DNA from: Methylobacillus glycogenes JCM 2850
GTDB taxonomy: Bacteria > Pseudomonadota > Gammaproteobacteria > Burkholderiales > Methylophilaceae
NCBI RefSeq assembly: GCF_000617925.1
Contig: NZ_BAMT01000002.1
Span: 62,001-126,000, forward strand
DNA: 64,000 nt
Direction of reading: 5' to 3'
Part shown: positions 17,670 through 27,428 of the stretch, piece after piece
Layout: every line of letters begins with the position of its first letter
Position numbering within the stretch: position 1 is the first letter of the stretch
Program-made: the position numbers and the translations under genes
Notes under the pieces: generated by a model
Told to the model about the DNA's origin: nothing
The model's database searches: none
The model's input: only the letters and a program-made list of their open reading frames with translations

Positions 17670-18296
17670 TTAGTAGGTGACTGGCCAGGCCGCTTGCTCA
17701 AAGCGGTAAATAGCCAGGCTGCCCAGCAGATTGGGCATAAAGGTCACGGTATCGCCTTCGTTGATCACAATGCGGTCAGTGATGCGGATATTCATCTTGG
17801 CGCACAGGCTCTCAAAGTCATCTATGGTGCACAGGTGCAGGTTGGGCGTGTTGTACCACTGGTGCGGCAGATTGTCTGAAACTGGCATATGGCCCGCCAT
17901 CAGCTGTATGCGGTGACGCCAGTAACCAAAGTTGGGGAAGGTGATAATGCCCTGCTTGCCCACGCGCAACATCTCGCGCAGCACACCCTCGGTATTGACC
18001 ATGGCCTGCAGGGTTTGCGACAGAATCACATAATCAAAAGACAGTGAGTCAAAGCCTGCCAGGCCCGCTTCCAGATCAGCCTGAATTACGCTGATGCCGT
18101 GGCTGATACAGGCCAGCAGGTTGGCATCGTCCTTATCCACGCCATAGCCCTTGACGGCTAATTTATCGCGCAAAAATGCCAGCAGCGAGCCATCGCCGCA
18201 ACCCAGATCCAGCACCTTGGAGTTGGGCTGTATCCAGTTGGCGATCAGCGCAAAGTCGTGACGGTTGGCGGCGGTTTGAATCAGGTCCTGGCTCAT
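17670..18296 (-). CDS. metW: Methionine biosynthesis protein MetW
   Basis: MetW is a small methyltransferase-fold protein that works with MetX in methionine synthesis in many proteobacteria. The 208-residue product has the SAM-binding motif [15 protein letters not shown] (about residues 30-44) and, later, [27 protein letters not shown] and [33 protein letters not shown], which is characteristic of MetW. The start overlaps the metX stop by 4 bases (ATGA), so translation is coupled. MetW has been proposed to activate MetX; a catalytic role is not proved. Confidence 0.95.
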   Translation of the reverse strand: MSQDLIQTAANRHDFALIANWIQPNSKVLDLGCGDGSLLAFLRDKLAVKGYGVDKDDANLLACISHGISVIQADLEAGLAGFDSLSFDYVILSQTLQAMVNTEGVLREMLRVGKQGIITFPNFGYWRHRIQLMAGHMPVSDNLPHQWYNTPNLHLCTIDDFESLCAKMNIRITDRIVINEGDTVTFMPNLLGSLAIYRFEQAAWPVTY

Positions 18297-19432
18297 GCGC
18301 CCGCTCCTGTCTGGATGTTGGCGAGGTAAGCCCGCAGGATGGCGTGATAATGTGGGTCAGGCATCAGGAAGGCATCGTGGCCGTGTGCGGCCGTGACTTC
18401 GGCATAGCTCACCGATAACTCATTATCCAGCAGCGCCTTGACGATCTCGCGCGAACGCGCAGGCGAGAAGCGCCAGTCGCTGGTAAAGGAAACCACCAGG
18501 AACTTGGCCTTGGCTTTGGATAAAGCCTGGCTCAGATCGCCATGATGCTGATAAGCCGGGTCAAAGTAATCCAGCACCTTGGTCATGCGAAGATAGCTGT
18601 TGGCGTCAAAAGCGGTAGCAAACTTGTCGCCCTGATAGCGCAGATAAGACTCCATCTCGAATTCAACCTCAAAGTTGTACTTGAGGCTACCATCACGCAG
18701 CTTACGGCCAAACTTGGCACCCATGGCGTCATCGGACAAATAGGTGATATGGCCCAGCATGCGCGCTATGCGCAGGCCGCGCCTGGGCACGGTGTTGTGT
18801 TCGTAGTAATCACCCTCGTAAAACTCAGGGTCGGTCATGATGGCCTGACGCGCCACTTCGTTGAAGGCAACATTCTGCGCCGTCAGATTGGGGGCGGAGG
18901 CAATCACCAAGGCATGGCGCACACGGTCAGGGAAATCCAAGGTCCACTGCATGGCCTGCATGCCGCCCAGACTGCCACCGACAACTGCGGCCAGGGTGTC
19001 TATGCCTAGCTGGTCCAGCAGCAGCGCTTGCGAGGCTACCCAATCTTCCACCGTCACCACCGGGAAGCTGGAGCCCCAGGGTTTGCCGCTGGCCGGGTTG
19101 ATGCTGGCTGGGCCTGTGCTGCCGTGGCAGCCACCCAGGTTATTCAGCGCAATAACAAAGAATTTATTGGTGTCCAGCGGCTTGCCCGGGCCTATGAGGT
19201 TGTCCCACCAACCCGGGTGCTTGTCGTCCTCGCTATGCTTGCCTGCGGCATGGTGATTGCCCGACAGCGCGTGGCAAATCAACACGGCATTGGATTTTTG
19301 CGCGTCCAGCTCGCCATAGGTTTCATACACCAGCTCAAACGCAGGCAGCACCTCGCCACTCTTCAGAGTCAGCGCTTGGGAGAAATGTGCGGTTTTCGGG
19401 GCGACCAGGCCCACAGATGAAGAATCTTGCAT
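18293..19432 (-). CDS. metX: Homoserine O-acyltransferase
   Basis: MetX activates homoserine by acylation (acetyl- or succinyl-CoA) as the first committed step of methionine synthesis. The 379-residue alpha/beta-hydrolase protein has the nucleophile motif [12 protein letters not shown] with the catalytic Ser, the [16 protein letters not shown] region (here [14 protein letters not shown]), and the C-terminal AAHGHDAFL with the catalytic His and Asp. The length is normal. Members that occur with metW are often succinyl-specific; the donor cannot be settled by eye. It is divergent from the carbonic anhydrase-like gene, with the two starts almost back to back. Confidence 0.95.
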   Translation of the reverse strand: MQDSSSVGLVAPKTAHFSQALTLKSGEVLPAFELVYETYGELDAQKSNAVLICHALSGNHHAAGKHSEDDKHPGWWDNLIGPGKPLDTNKFFVIALNNLGGCHGSTGPASINPASGKPWGSSFPVVTVEDWVASQALLLDQLGIDTLAAVVGGSLGGMQAMQWTLDFPDRVRHALVIASAPNLTAQNVAFNEVARQAIMTDPEFYEGDYYEHNTVPRRGLRIARMLGHITYLSDDAMGAKFGRKLRDGSLKYNFEVEFEMESYLRYQGDKFATAFDANSYLRMTKVLDYFDPAYQHHGDLSQALSKAKAKFLVVSFTSDWRFSPARSREIVKALLDNELSVSYAEVTAAHGHDAFLMPDPHYHAILRAYLANIQTGAGA

Positions 19433-19454
19433 GGTTGCGATTATACTATGGCTT

Positions 19455-20030
19455 ATGCAAGCCCATCATGCTTCTCACTACACAGAACTGCTGCAAGCAG
19501 GCGTACTGGCTCCCTACCAGGGGGTGACGCCGCGCCTGGGGCAGGATGTCTATCTGCACCACACCGCGGTGGTGATAGGTGACGTGGAGTTGGCAGACAA
19601 TGTGTCGGTGTGGCCTGGCGTGGTGATTCGTGGTGACGTTAATCATATTCGCATAGGCGCAGGCAGCAATATTCAAGATGCCTCCGTGCTGCATGTCAGC
19701 CATAAATCCAGCTGGGAGCCCGAGGGCTCGCCACTACTGATAGGCCAGAATGTCACTGTCGGGCACAAGGTGATTTTGCATGGCTGCACTCTGGAAGATG
19801 AATGCCTGATCGGCATGGGCAGCATCGTCATGGATCATGTAGTGGTGCAAAAACATGTGCTGCTGGGGGCTGGTAGCCTGGTGCCCGAGGGTAAGGTGCT
19901 GGAAAGCGGCTATCTCTATCTTGGCAGCCCGGCGCGCAAGGTGCGGCCGCTGACTGAGGGAGAGCTGGCGCACTTTGCCTATTCCGCCCAGCACTATATG
20001 CGCTTGAAACAGCGCTATCTGCACCCCTGA
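19455..20030 (+). CDS. Gamma-carbonic anhydrase family protein
   Basis: The 191-residue product has a left-handed beta-helix built of hexapeptide repeats ([32 protein letters not shown], then [30 protein letters not shown]). The three zinc-binding His of the YrdA/PaaY group are suggested in VLHVSH and VGHKVILHG. Proteins of this group bind zinc and some hydrate carbon dioxide; others may have different roles. The ATG at 19455 is preferred over 19431, which overlaps the start of the divergent metX. No operon partner is evident. Confidence 0.88.
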   Translation: MQAHHASHYTELLQAGVLAPYQGVTPRLGQDVYLHHTAVVIGDVELADNVSVWPGVVIRGDVNHIRIGAGSNIQDASVLHVSHKSSWEPEGSPLLIGQNVTVGHKVILHGCTLEDECLIGMGSIVMDHVVVQKHVLLGAGSLVPEGKVLESGYLYLGSPARKVRPLTEGELAHFAYSAQHYMRLKQRYLHP

Positions 20031-20123
20031 TTCCCGGGCTTTTATTACCTCAATAATGACTCACCAGTACTGCAGGTGAGTGTGTGTTCACCCTGAAATA
20101 TTTCCCTTATTGATTAAGAATTT

Positions 20124-21040
20124 ATGCCGTCGTTTTTGCCATCCATTTTTAGCAAACATACGCTAGGCCTGCTGTTTGCATTGGTCTCAGCCATAGGCTT
20201 TTCGGCCAAAGCCATCTTCGTCAAGCTCGCTTACGTTGATCAAATAGACGCTACCACTTTGCTGGCATTGCGAATGATCATGTCCGTGCCTTTCTTTGTG
20301 GTGGCTATTTTCTGGCAAAAGCAGGGTGCTGCGGCTTTGCATGGCCGCGACTGGCTGGGGGTGCTGCTATTGGGTCTGTTGGGTTATTACCTCGCCAGCA
20401 TGCTGGATTTTCTTGGCCTGCAATATATCAGCGCAGGCCTGGAGCGCTTGATTCTGTTTCTTTACCCCACCATGGTGGTCATCATCAGCGCGCTTGTATT
20501 CAAAAAGCCCATCACGCGCAGCATATGCTGGCTCTGGTGCTGAGTTACGCCGGGATTGCGCTGGTGTTTGTGCATGATTTCAGCCTGAGCGGGGATGGCT
20601 TGTGGCTGGGCAGCGCGCTGGTATTTGCCAGTGCTCTGGCCTATGCGGTTTACCTGATAGGGGCGGGGCATATCATAGAGCGCCTGGGTTCCATGCGCTT
20701 TACCGCTTATGTCATGACGGTGGCCTGCATCGCCTGCATCTTGCAGTTTCTCGTCCTCAATCCCTTGAGTGATTTGCAGCAGCCTGCCCGAGTCTATGGT
20801 TTGACCGTGGGCATGGCGCTGTTTTCCACCGTCATGCCCGCGTTTGCGCTGGCCGCCGCCATGCGGCGCATAGGCTCCATGCAAACATCCATGATAGGTG
20901 CGCTGGGGCCAGTGGCGACCATCTACCTGGCGTATATCTTCCTCGGCGAATCGCTGTCGCTGGTGCAGTTTTTGGGGTCGCTGCTGGTGTTGACCGGGGT
21001 GCTGATGATCAGCCTGCGCAAGGCGAGGCCTGCGGCTTGA
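20124..21040 (+). CDS. EamA/DMT family transporter (one frameshift)
   Basis: The reconstructed product has about 305 residues and ten transmembrane helices in two EamA repeats: LLFALVSAIGFSAKAIFVKLAY near the start and LALAAAMRRIGSMQTSMIGALGPVATIYLAYIFLGE near the end, both characteristic of drug/metabolite exporters of the RhaT/EamA type. The substrate is unknown. The frame is interrupted between 20514 and 20520; adding one base gives KKPITAQHMLALVLSYAGI or similar. This is a long, otherwise normal gene, so a sequence error is likely. Confidence 0.87.
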
Positions 21041-21052
21041 ATTAAGTCGCAG

Positions 21053-21925
21053 CTAGCTGGCCGAGAGTTGGCCTAAGGTCACGCGTGGATGCCCTGCCAG
21101 ATCATGCAGGGTGCTGATCTGCTGCAAACCATGCTGCTCTAAGATGGCTTGTACCGCAGGGCCTTGCTGGTAGCCGTGTTCCAGCAACAGCCAGCCTGAG
21201 GGTTTGAGAAACGCTGCCGCCCCTGCGGCAATCAGCCGTATATCTTCCAGGCCATCAATACCAGATGCCAGCGCGCTCAGCGGCTCAAAGCGCAAATCGC
21301 CGCGTTGCAGGTGCGCATCGGCAGATTCTATATAAGGCGGGTTGCTGACGATGACGTCAAACTGCTGAGCCGGGGTAGATGCCAGCAGCGCCTGATACCA
21401 GTGGCTGTGTTGCAGGCTGACATTGCGAGCCTGTAGCTGCTGGACATTGGCCTCGGCGATAGCCAGCGCAGCCTCTGAAAAGTCCAGCGCCAGAATTTCG
21501 CTCTGCGGGCGTTCCAGCCCCAATGTAATTGCAATCGCGCCCGTGCCTGTGCCCAGATCAAGCACCTGCAAGCGCTCATTCAATGGCATACGTTCCAGCG
21601 CCGCTTCCACCAGCAATTCGGTATCTGGTCTTGGGATCAGGGTGGCGGGGCTGACCTGAAACTCACGGCCAAAGAATTCGCGTTTGCCCAGAATATGCGC
21701 GATAGGCCGTCCGGCGATGCGCTCTGCCAGCAAGGCTTCAAAACGTTCACGCACCTCATCCTGCACGCTGTCATCGCCATGGGCAATCAGCCAGGCATGG
21801 CTGACATCGCCAAGTGCTGCTTGCAGCAATAGGCGCGTGTCTATGCGCGCTTCCTGCTCATCCAGCTCGCTGGCCTCTTGCAGTCGATTGCAGCCGCAGG
21901 CCGCCAGGTTGCGTAACTTGGCCAT
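21053..21925 (-). CDS. prmC: Release factor glutamine N5-methyltransferase
   Basis: PrmC (HemK) methylates the Gln of the GGQ motif in release factors RF1 and RF2. The 290-residue product has the SAM motif VLDLGTGTGAIAITL, the catalytic NPPY (in VSNPPYIESAD) that binds the Gln, and the N-terminal IDTRLLLQAAL with GREFQVSPATLIPRPDTELLVE. It is encoded on the same strand as prfA, its substrate gene, with one small membrane protein gene in between. Confidence 0.95.
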   Translation of the reverse strand: MAKLRNLAACGCNRLQEASELDEQEARIDTRLLLQAALGDVSHAWLIAHGDDSVQDEVRERFEALLAERIAGRPIAHILGKREFFGREFQVSPATLIPRPDTELLVEAALERMPLNERLQVLDLGTGTGAIAITLGLERPQSEILALDFSEAALAIAEANVQQLQARNVSLQHSHWYQALLASTPAQQFDVIVSNPPYIESADAHLQRGDLRFEPLSALASGIDGLEDIRLIAAGAAAFLKPSGWLLLEHGYQQGPAVQAILEQHGLQQISTLHDLAGHPRVTLGQLSAS

Positions 21926-21931
21926 CAGGGG

Positions 21932-22360
21932 CTAACGGTAGCGCCAGAGTATGGCGATGATCAGCAAGTTGGAGGCGAACACACCTGCGCCCAGCCAACT
22001 GAAGTGCGAGAGCAGGGAGAGTATCTCGAAGGGCAGATACAAACCCGCACTGGCCAGCCCCAGCACGGTCGCCCAATGCTTGCCCTGCCAGAGACCATAG
22101 CCTTCCAGCAGCCGTATGGCGGCATAAAACAGCGCACCAAACGCCAGCGCCAGCAAACGCGGCTCGGTGATATTGGCGCTTAAGTCCAGCAGTATGCGCG
22201 GCGCATGGCTGGCAGGGTTGAGGTGTAGGTGTTGAATCAGCATTTCCGCACGCGTCTGCCAGGCATTATCTATATGACGGAACAAGGCCACGGAGGCCGC
22301 GAGTACCAGCAGGCCCTTGCTGGCCTCAAACACGGCAATGGTGCGCAGGCTTGCTGCCAT
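21932..22360 (-). CDS. DUF2127 membrane protein
   Basis: The 142-residue product has about four transmembrane segments and reads VFEASKGLLVLAASVALF at the start and RLLEGYGLWQGKHWATVLGLASAGLYLPFEI later, which is typical of the DUF2127 family. No function is known for the family. It begins 2 bases after the prfA stop and ends 6 bases before the prmC start, so it appears to be a member of the hemA-prfA-prmC transcription unit. Confidence 0.85.
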   Translation of the reverse strand: MAASLRTIAVFEASKGLLVLAASVALFRHIDNAWQTRAEMLIQHLHLNPASHAPRILLDLSANITEPRLLALAFGALFYAAIRLLEGYGLWQGKHWATVLGLASAGLYLPFEILSLLSHFSWLGAGVFASNLLIIAILWRYR

Positions 22361-22362
22361 GT

Positions 22363-23443
22363 TTAGTTGTCCTCGCCCAATGCTGCCAACTGATCGGCCT
22401 GGTATTCCGAGGCCAGGGTGTTGATCAGCTCGTCCATATCACCTTCGGTGATGGCGTCTATCTTGTACAGCGTCAGGTTGATGCGGTGATCGGTAATCCG
22501 GCCTTGCGGGTAGTTATAGGTGCGTATGCGCTCCGATCTGTCGCCCGAGCCTATCAGGCTGCGGCGCTCGCTGGCGATCTTGCTTTGCTGTTCATCACTT
22601 GCTTGGCCTTGATGCGCGCCGCCAGCACCTGCATGGCCTGTGCCTTGTTGGAGTGCTGGCTACGGCCATCCTGGCATTCAACGACGATGCCTGTAGGGAA
22701 GTGGGTGATACGCACGGCAGAGTCAGTTTTATTGATGTGCTGACCACCCGCACCCGAGGCGCGGAAGGTATCCAGCGGATATCCGCCGGGTTGATGACCA
22801 CATCGCTGACTTCATCTACTTCGGGCAGGATGGCTACCGTGCAGGCTGAAGTGTGGATGCGGCCCTGGGTTTCGGTTTCTGGCACGCGTTGTACGCGGTG
22901 GCCGCCAGACTCAAACTTGAGCTTGGAGTAAGCACCAAAGCCATCAATTTTGGCGATGATTTCCTTGTAGCCGCCGACTTCGGATTCATTGGCGGACACC
23001 ACTTCCACCTTCCAGCGCTGACGCTCGGCATAGCGTGAATACATACGGAACAAGTCACCTGCAAACAGCGCGGATTCATCACCGCCAGTACCAGCACGGA
23101 TTTCCAGGAAAATATTGCGCTCGTCGTTGGGGTCTTTAGGCAGCAGCAGTTTCTGCAAATCTGCGGCTATGGTTTCCAGTTTTTGTTTGCCGTTGTCGAT
23201 CTCATCCTGGGCAAATTCCTTCATTTCTGGATCAGCCAGCATAGCTTGCGCTTCCTTGATATCGGCACCCGCTTGCTCGTAGGCGCGGTATTGCTCAACG
23301 ATGGGGGTGATCTCGGCGTGCTCGCGCGTGATCTTGCGATATTGATCCATATCGCTGGTGGCATCTTCGCTGGAGAGTAAGCGGTTCAGTTCATCCAGAC
23401 GCTCGCTCAAAGTGGCGAGTTTTTTGATCATTGATGGTTTCAT
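22363..23443 (-). CDS. prfA: Peptide chain release factor 1 (two frameshifts)
   Basis: RF1 ends translation at UAA and UAG. The reconstructed length is 360 residues, the normal value. The N-terminal part starts [16 protein letters not shown] (ATG 23443) and has [24 protein letters not shown]. The frame is lost near 22775; adding one base gives [14 protein letters not shown] and then the catalytic [11 protein letters not shown] second loss near 22599-22600 is repaired by one base, giving [16 protein letters not shown], and the end is LGEDN. The gene is essential in most bacteria, so both breaks are almost certainly sequence errors. It is 106 bases downstream of hemA. Confidence 0.93.
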
Positions 23444-23549
23444 GACGGTGTTTTCAGGGGCTAGGATTGGCTTAAATATAAGTATTGCACAGAGTGTAGG
23501 CCATTCATGGCAGCCATGGCTCTGTGCCTGGCACTGCAGGTGAGCGCAG

Positions 23550-24794
23550 CTAGAGGTGAATCTGGTAGAGCTGACGCAGCATCGCTTCCAGCTGGTCGCG
23601 GTCTTCGCTGTTGGCGGTATTGAGGGCGTGGCTGGGGCCATGCATGAGTTTATTGGTGAGCGCGCTGCTCAAGGCTTCCAGCACCTGGGCCGGATCATCC
23701 CCGCGTGCCAGCAGGCGTTGGGCTTTTTCCAGCTCGCTCAGTCTGTGTTGCTCCGCCTGCTCACGCAGGGCGCGGATGGTAGGCACTGCGCTGCGGGTTT
23801 TCAGCCAGTGCATAAAGTTTTCTACGCGCATATCAATAATGGCTTCCGCCTCGGCAGCGGCTTCCTGGCGGTTTTCCATGCCTTCTTGCACTACTTGCGC
23901 CAGATCATCCACGGTGTAGAGGAAAACATCATCAAGGTCACCTGCTTCCGCCTCGATGTCGCGTGGTACAGCAAGATCGACCATAAACATGGGCTTGTGC
24001 TTGCGGCTGCGTATTGCACGTTCCACCATGCCTAAGCCGACAATGGGCAACTGGCTGGCGGTAGAGGTAATCACAATGTCGAATTCGGCCAGGCGTTCAG
24101 GCAAATCGGCCAGCAGCATGGCCTGGCCGCCTATGTCAGCGGCAAGTTCCTGGCCACGTTCCAGCGTGCGGTTGGCCACGGTCAAAGATAAAGGACGCTG
24201 CGCGGCAAAGTGCTCGGCACAGAGCTCTATCATTTCGCCCGCGCCTATGAATAACACGTGTTGCTGGTGCAAAGCGCCAAAGATGCGCTGCGCCAGCCGT
24301 ACCGAGGCTGCTGCCAGCGAGACGGAGTTGGCACCTATATTGGTGTTGGTGCGTACTTCCTTGGCAACCGAGAAGGTGCGCTGGAACAGCTTATGCAACA
24401 GTGTGCCCAGGGTGCCAGCATGTTCGGCAATGCGGACTGCCTGCTTCATCTGCCCCAGTATCTGCGCTTCACCCAGCACCATGGAATCCAGGCCGGAAGC
24501 CACGCGGAAGGCATGCTTGACCGCGTCCTGCTGCGGCAGGGTGTACATATAGGGTTCTATGGCCTGGGGTTGCAGCTGATGGTAATGCGCCAGCCATTCC
24601 AGGGCTTTTTGCGGATTATCGGTATTGCAATAGAGTTCGGTGCGGTTGCAGGTAGAGAGGATGGCAGCTTCGTGGATGCCATGGGAGTTGAGGTCGCGCA
24701 AGGCGAGACCGAGATGCTCGTTCTGGAAGGCGACGTTCTCACGTATTGAAACTGGTGCGGTCGTGTGATTGACGCCGACTGTAAATAAATGCAT
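23550..24794 (-). CDS. hemA: Glutamyl-tRNA reductase
   Basis: HemA makes glutamate-1-semialdehyde from glutamyl-tRNA, the first step of C5 tetrapyrrole synthesis. The 414-residue product begins [20 protein letters not shown] and has the catalytic Cys in [11 protein letters not shown], the motif [13 protein letters not shown] and the NADPH-binding [16 protein letters not shown]. The C terminus has the dimerisation helix. The ATG at 24794 is chosen because the family begins at this Met; an earlier in-frame start at 24842 has no support. It heads the hemA-prfA-DUF2127-prmC unit. Confidence 0.96.
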   Translation of the reverse strand: MHLFTVGVNHTTAPVSIRENVAFQNEHLGLALRDLNSHGIHEAAILSTCNRTELYCNTDNPQKALEWLAHYHQLQPQAIEPYMYTLPQQDAVKHAFRVASGLDSMVLGEAQILGQMKQAVRIAEHAGTLGTLLHKLFQRTFSVAKEVRTNTNIGANSVSLAAASVRLAQRIFGALHQQHVLFIGAGEMIELCAEHFAAQRPLSLTVANRTLERGQELAADIGGQAMLLADLPERLAEFDIVITSTASQLPIVGLGMVERAIRSRKHKPMFMVDLAVPRDIEAEAGDLDDVFLYTVDDLAQVVQEGMENRQEAAAEAEAIIDMRVENFMHWLKTRSAVPTIRALREQAEQHRLSELEKAQRLLARGDDPAQVLEALSSALTNKLMHGPSHALNTANSEDRDQLEAMLRQLYQIHL

Positions 24795-25118
24795 CCTGCG
24801 ATTTTCCCGTAACCCGGCAACTTGGGCAACAATTTCAAGCAATTAAGGCTTGTCGTATCGTGCGTGGCAGGCCGACATCATACTCCACTTTTCAACCAAA
24901 TCAGCATAGCCTAGACAGTTAAACCAGTTCAGCCTGCATCTGTAGTCACTGGCAGGCGTTCTGGCGAGATGTTGCCAAACCCACTGTGAGTTGGGTATAA
25001 ACGCAATTCCAGTGTGGATTTTGCATATGCACAGCGACTGGCAAGCGTTTTGCAGCATTTTTCGGTTAAAATATTTATTTTTACGCACTCCAACGACTTA
25101 GAGACCGACTTAGAGACC
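24795..25118. other. Divergent promoter region between hemA and rpe
   Basis: No gene is seen in these 324 bases. On the plus strand TTGCAG (25050-25055) and TATTTA (25072-25077), separated by 16 bases, could be the rpe promoter, giving a leader of about 35 bases. A 12-base direct repeat CGACTTAGAGAC precedes the rpe ATG. The hemA promoter must lie in the same region, but I cannot point to it with confidence. Confidence 0.4.
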
Positions 25119-25817
25119 ATGGCCAAACCATTCAGAATTGCCCCTAGTATTCTTTCCGCCAACTTTGCCAAGCTTGGCCAGGAAATCACGGATGTGATTA
25201 CTTCTGGCGCGGACATTGTCCACTTTGACGTGATGGACAACCATTATGTTCCCAACCTGACCATAGGCCCGCTGATCTGTGAAGCCATCCGTCCTGTGAC
25301 CGATGCCATCATTGATGTGCATTTGATGGTCAAGCCTGTGGACCGCATCATTCCTGACTTTGCCAAGGCTGGTGCCAACATCATTACTTTCCACCCAGAA
25401 GCGTCTGATCATATTGACCGCAGTCTGTCGCTGATCCGTGACCAGGGCTGTAAGTCCGGTCTGGTGTTCAACCCAGCCACTCCTTTGTCCTACCTCGACT
25501 ACGTCATGGACAAGGTTGATATGGTGTTGCTGATGTCGGTTAACCCTGGCTTTGGTGGCCAGAAGTTTATCCCTGGCACGCTGGACAAGCTGCGTGAAGC
25601 GCGTGCGCGTATTGATGCCTACACTGAAAAGACTGGCCGTGAAATCTGGCTGGAAATTGACGGTGGCGTAAACCCATCCAATATCGCCGAGATTGCCCGC
25701 GCTGGTGCTGATACCTTTGTGGCAGGCTCTGCTGTGTTCGGCGCTGGCAAGGACACTGATCCTAACCGCTATGACACCGTGATTGCTGCGCTGCGCGCTG
25801 AACTGGCTAAAGTCTAA
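25119..25817 (+). CDS. rpe: Ribulose-phosphate 3-epimerase
   Basis: Rpe interconverts ribulose 5-phosphate and xylulose 5-phosphate. In methylotrophs with the ribulose monophosphate cycle it also helps to regenerate the formaldehyde acceptor. The 232-residue TIM-barrel protein has [34 protein letters not shown] (metal-binding Asp and His), DVHLMV, and [11 protein letters not shown] with VDGG replaced by IDGGVN; these are the usual family motifs. The ATG at 25119 is preferred. The trp leader peptide starts 3 bases after its stop, so it is probably in one transcript with the trp genes, as in other proteobacteria, although gph is absent here. Confidence 0.96.
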   Translation: MAKPFRIAPSILSANFAKLGQEITDVITSGADIVHFDVMDNHYVPNLTIGPLICEAIRPVTDAIIDVHLMVKPVDRIIPDFAKAGANIITFHPEASDHIDRSLSLIRDQGCKSGLVFNPATPLSYLDYVMDKVDMVLLMSVNPGFGGQKFIPGTLDKLREARARIDAYTEKTGREIWLEIDGGVNPSNIAEIARAGADTFVAGSAVFGAGKDTDPNRYDTVIAALRAELAKV

Positions 25818-25820
25818 GCC

Positions 25821-25874
25821 ATGCAAGCACATACCCTGATCCTGAACCGTAACACCTGGCGATGGTGGCGCTGA
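25821..25874 (+). CDS. trpL: trp operon leader peptide
   Basis: A 17-codon ORF reads MQAHTLILNRNTWRWWR, with three Trp codons within four positions and a stop at 25872-25874. It lies 3 bases after rpe and 68 bases before trpE. Its size, Trp cluster and place are those of a ribosome-mediated attenuation leader. No strong ribosome site of its own is seen; it may be translated by coupling to rpe. Confidence 0.8.
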   Translation: MQAHTLILNRNTWRWWR

Positions 25875-25910
25875 ACTAGCCACTTTGTTCCCGCCGTGTG
25901 CGGCGGAGTC
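25863..25910 (+). promoter_or_regulatory. trpE attenuator-like RNA hairpins
   Basis: GTGGC (25865-25869), inside the Trp codons, can pair with GCCAC (25879-25883). Downstream CCGCCG (25891-25896) pairs with CGGCGG (25901-25906) over a TGTG loop. GTGGCG near the Trp codons can instead pair with CGCCGT, which would exclude the second stem. No T run follows the GC stem, so classical intrinsic termination is not assured. Confidence 0.6.
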
Positions 25911-25942
25911 ACCTTACCTTTGTTCAGGATCTGGGAGTTGTT

Positions 25943-27426
25943 ATGCTGCAAACCATTAGTCAACAGGAATTCAATGCCCTGGCTAGCCAGGGTTATAACC
26001 GTATTCCATTAGTCCTCGAGACCTTTGCTGATCTCGATACCCCGCTGTCGCTGTATATCAAGCTGGCGAATCAGCCATTCTCCTATTTATTAGAGTCGGT
26101 ACAAGGCGGTGAACGCTTTGGCCGCTACTCCATGATAGGTCTGCCTGCGCATACCCGCATTGAGGTGCGTGGGCAAGCGATTGTGGTGATCAAAGATGGT
26201 CAAACCATAGAGACCGTCGACGATACCAATCCGCTGGATTTCATACAGTCTTACCAGGCACGTTTCCGCATTCCGCCGCATGAGGGCTTGCCGCGCTTTA
26301 TCGGCGGCCTGGCTGGTTACTTCGGCTATGACACCATACGTTATATAGAACGCAGGCTGGCCGCGACGGTGAAGCAGGACACCATAGGTGTGCCGGATAT
26401 TCTGCTGATGCTGACGGAAGAACTGGCTGTGGTGGATAACCTCTCCGGCAAGCTCTACTTCATCGTTTATGCCGACCCGTCACAGCCTGATGCCTATGCG
26501 CAGGGGATCAGCCGCTTGCATGAGCTGGTAGCGCACTTGCGCCAGCCCGTGACTGTGCCCCAAGCCCCTGCCTTGGCTGTTACCCAAGCGGCATCTGAAT
26601 TCGGTGAGGCCGCGTTCAAGCAGGCGGTAGATAAGTCCAAGCGTTATATCTTTGATGGCGACATCATGCAGGTGGTGCTTTCGCAGCGCATGGCGCAGCC
26701 ATTCACGGCTGAGCCTTTGTCGCTATACCGTGCTTTGCGCAGCCTAAACCCATCGCCTTATATGTTCTATTACGATATGGGCGATCATCATGTGGTGGGT
26801 GCTTCGCCAGAAATCCTGGTGCGCTTGGAGGACGATACCGTCACCTCACGGCCTATTGCTGGTACTCGCCCACGTGGCAAGACGCGCGAAGAAGACCTGG
26901 CGCTGGCGGAAGAATTGCTGGCTGACCCCAAGGAAATTGCCGAACATGTACAGCTGATGGACCTGGGCCGTAACGATGTGGGCCGTGTGGCGCAGATTGG
27001 TAGCGTACGTGTGACCGACAATATGATGATAGAGCGCTATTCTCACGTCATGCATATCGTCTCCAACGTTGAGGGTAAGCTCAAGCCCGGTATGCAGGCC
27101 ATGGATGTGCTGAAAGCGGCTTTCCCTGCTGGTACCTTGAGTGGCGCACCCAAGGTGCGCGCCATGGAAATCATAGACGAGCTGGAACCCAGCAAACGTG
27201 GTATCTACGGTGGTGCAGTGGGCTACCTGGCTTTAATGGCGATATGGATCTCGCCATCGCCATCCGTACCGGAGTGCTCAAGGATGGCATGTTGTATTCC
27301 CAGGCCGGGGCAGGCATAGTCGCCGATTCTGTGCCTGATAACGAATGGATAGAAACCCAGAATAAGGCACGCGCCGTGTTGCGTGCCGCGGAGATGGTGC
27401 AGGCAGGGCTAGATAGCGAGAGGTAA
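25943..27426 (+). CDS. trpE: Anthranilate synthase component I (one frameshift)
   Basis: TrpE makes anthranilate from chorismate using ammonia from TrpG. The reconstructed product has about 494 residues. It starts [23 protein letters not shown], has the feedback site [18 protein letters not shown] (Trp-binding LLES), and catalytic-domain motifs [52 protein letters not shown] and [21 protein letters not shown]. The frame is lost at 27229-27230; adding one G gives [17 protein letters not shown] and an end at LDSER. Control is probably by the leader peptide and by Trp inhibition. A signalling gene, not trpG, follows 2 bases later. Confidence 0.95.
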
Positions 27427-27428
27427 GC

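Noticed and set aside
25891..25906. GC-rich stem before trpE as a simple rho-independent terminator of rpe
   Set aside because: It has no T run, and the Trp-codon leader just upstream makes an attenuator-type structure more likely.
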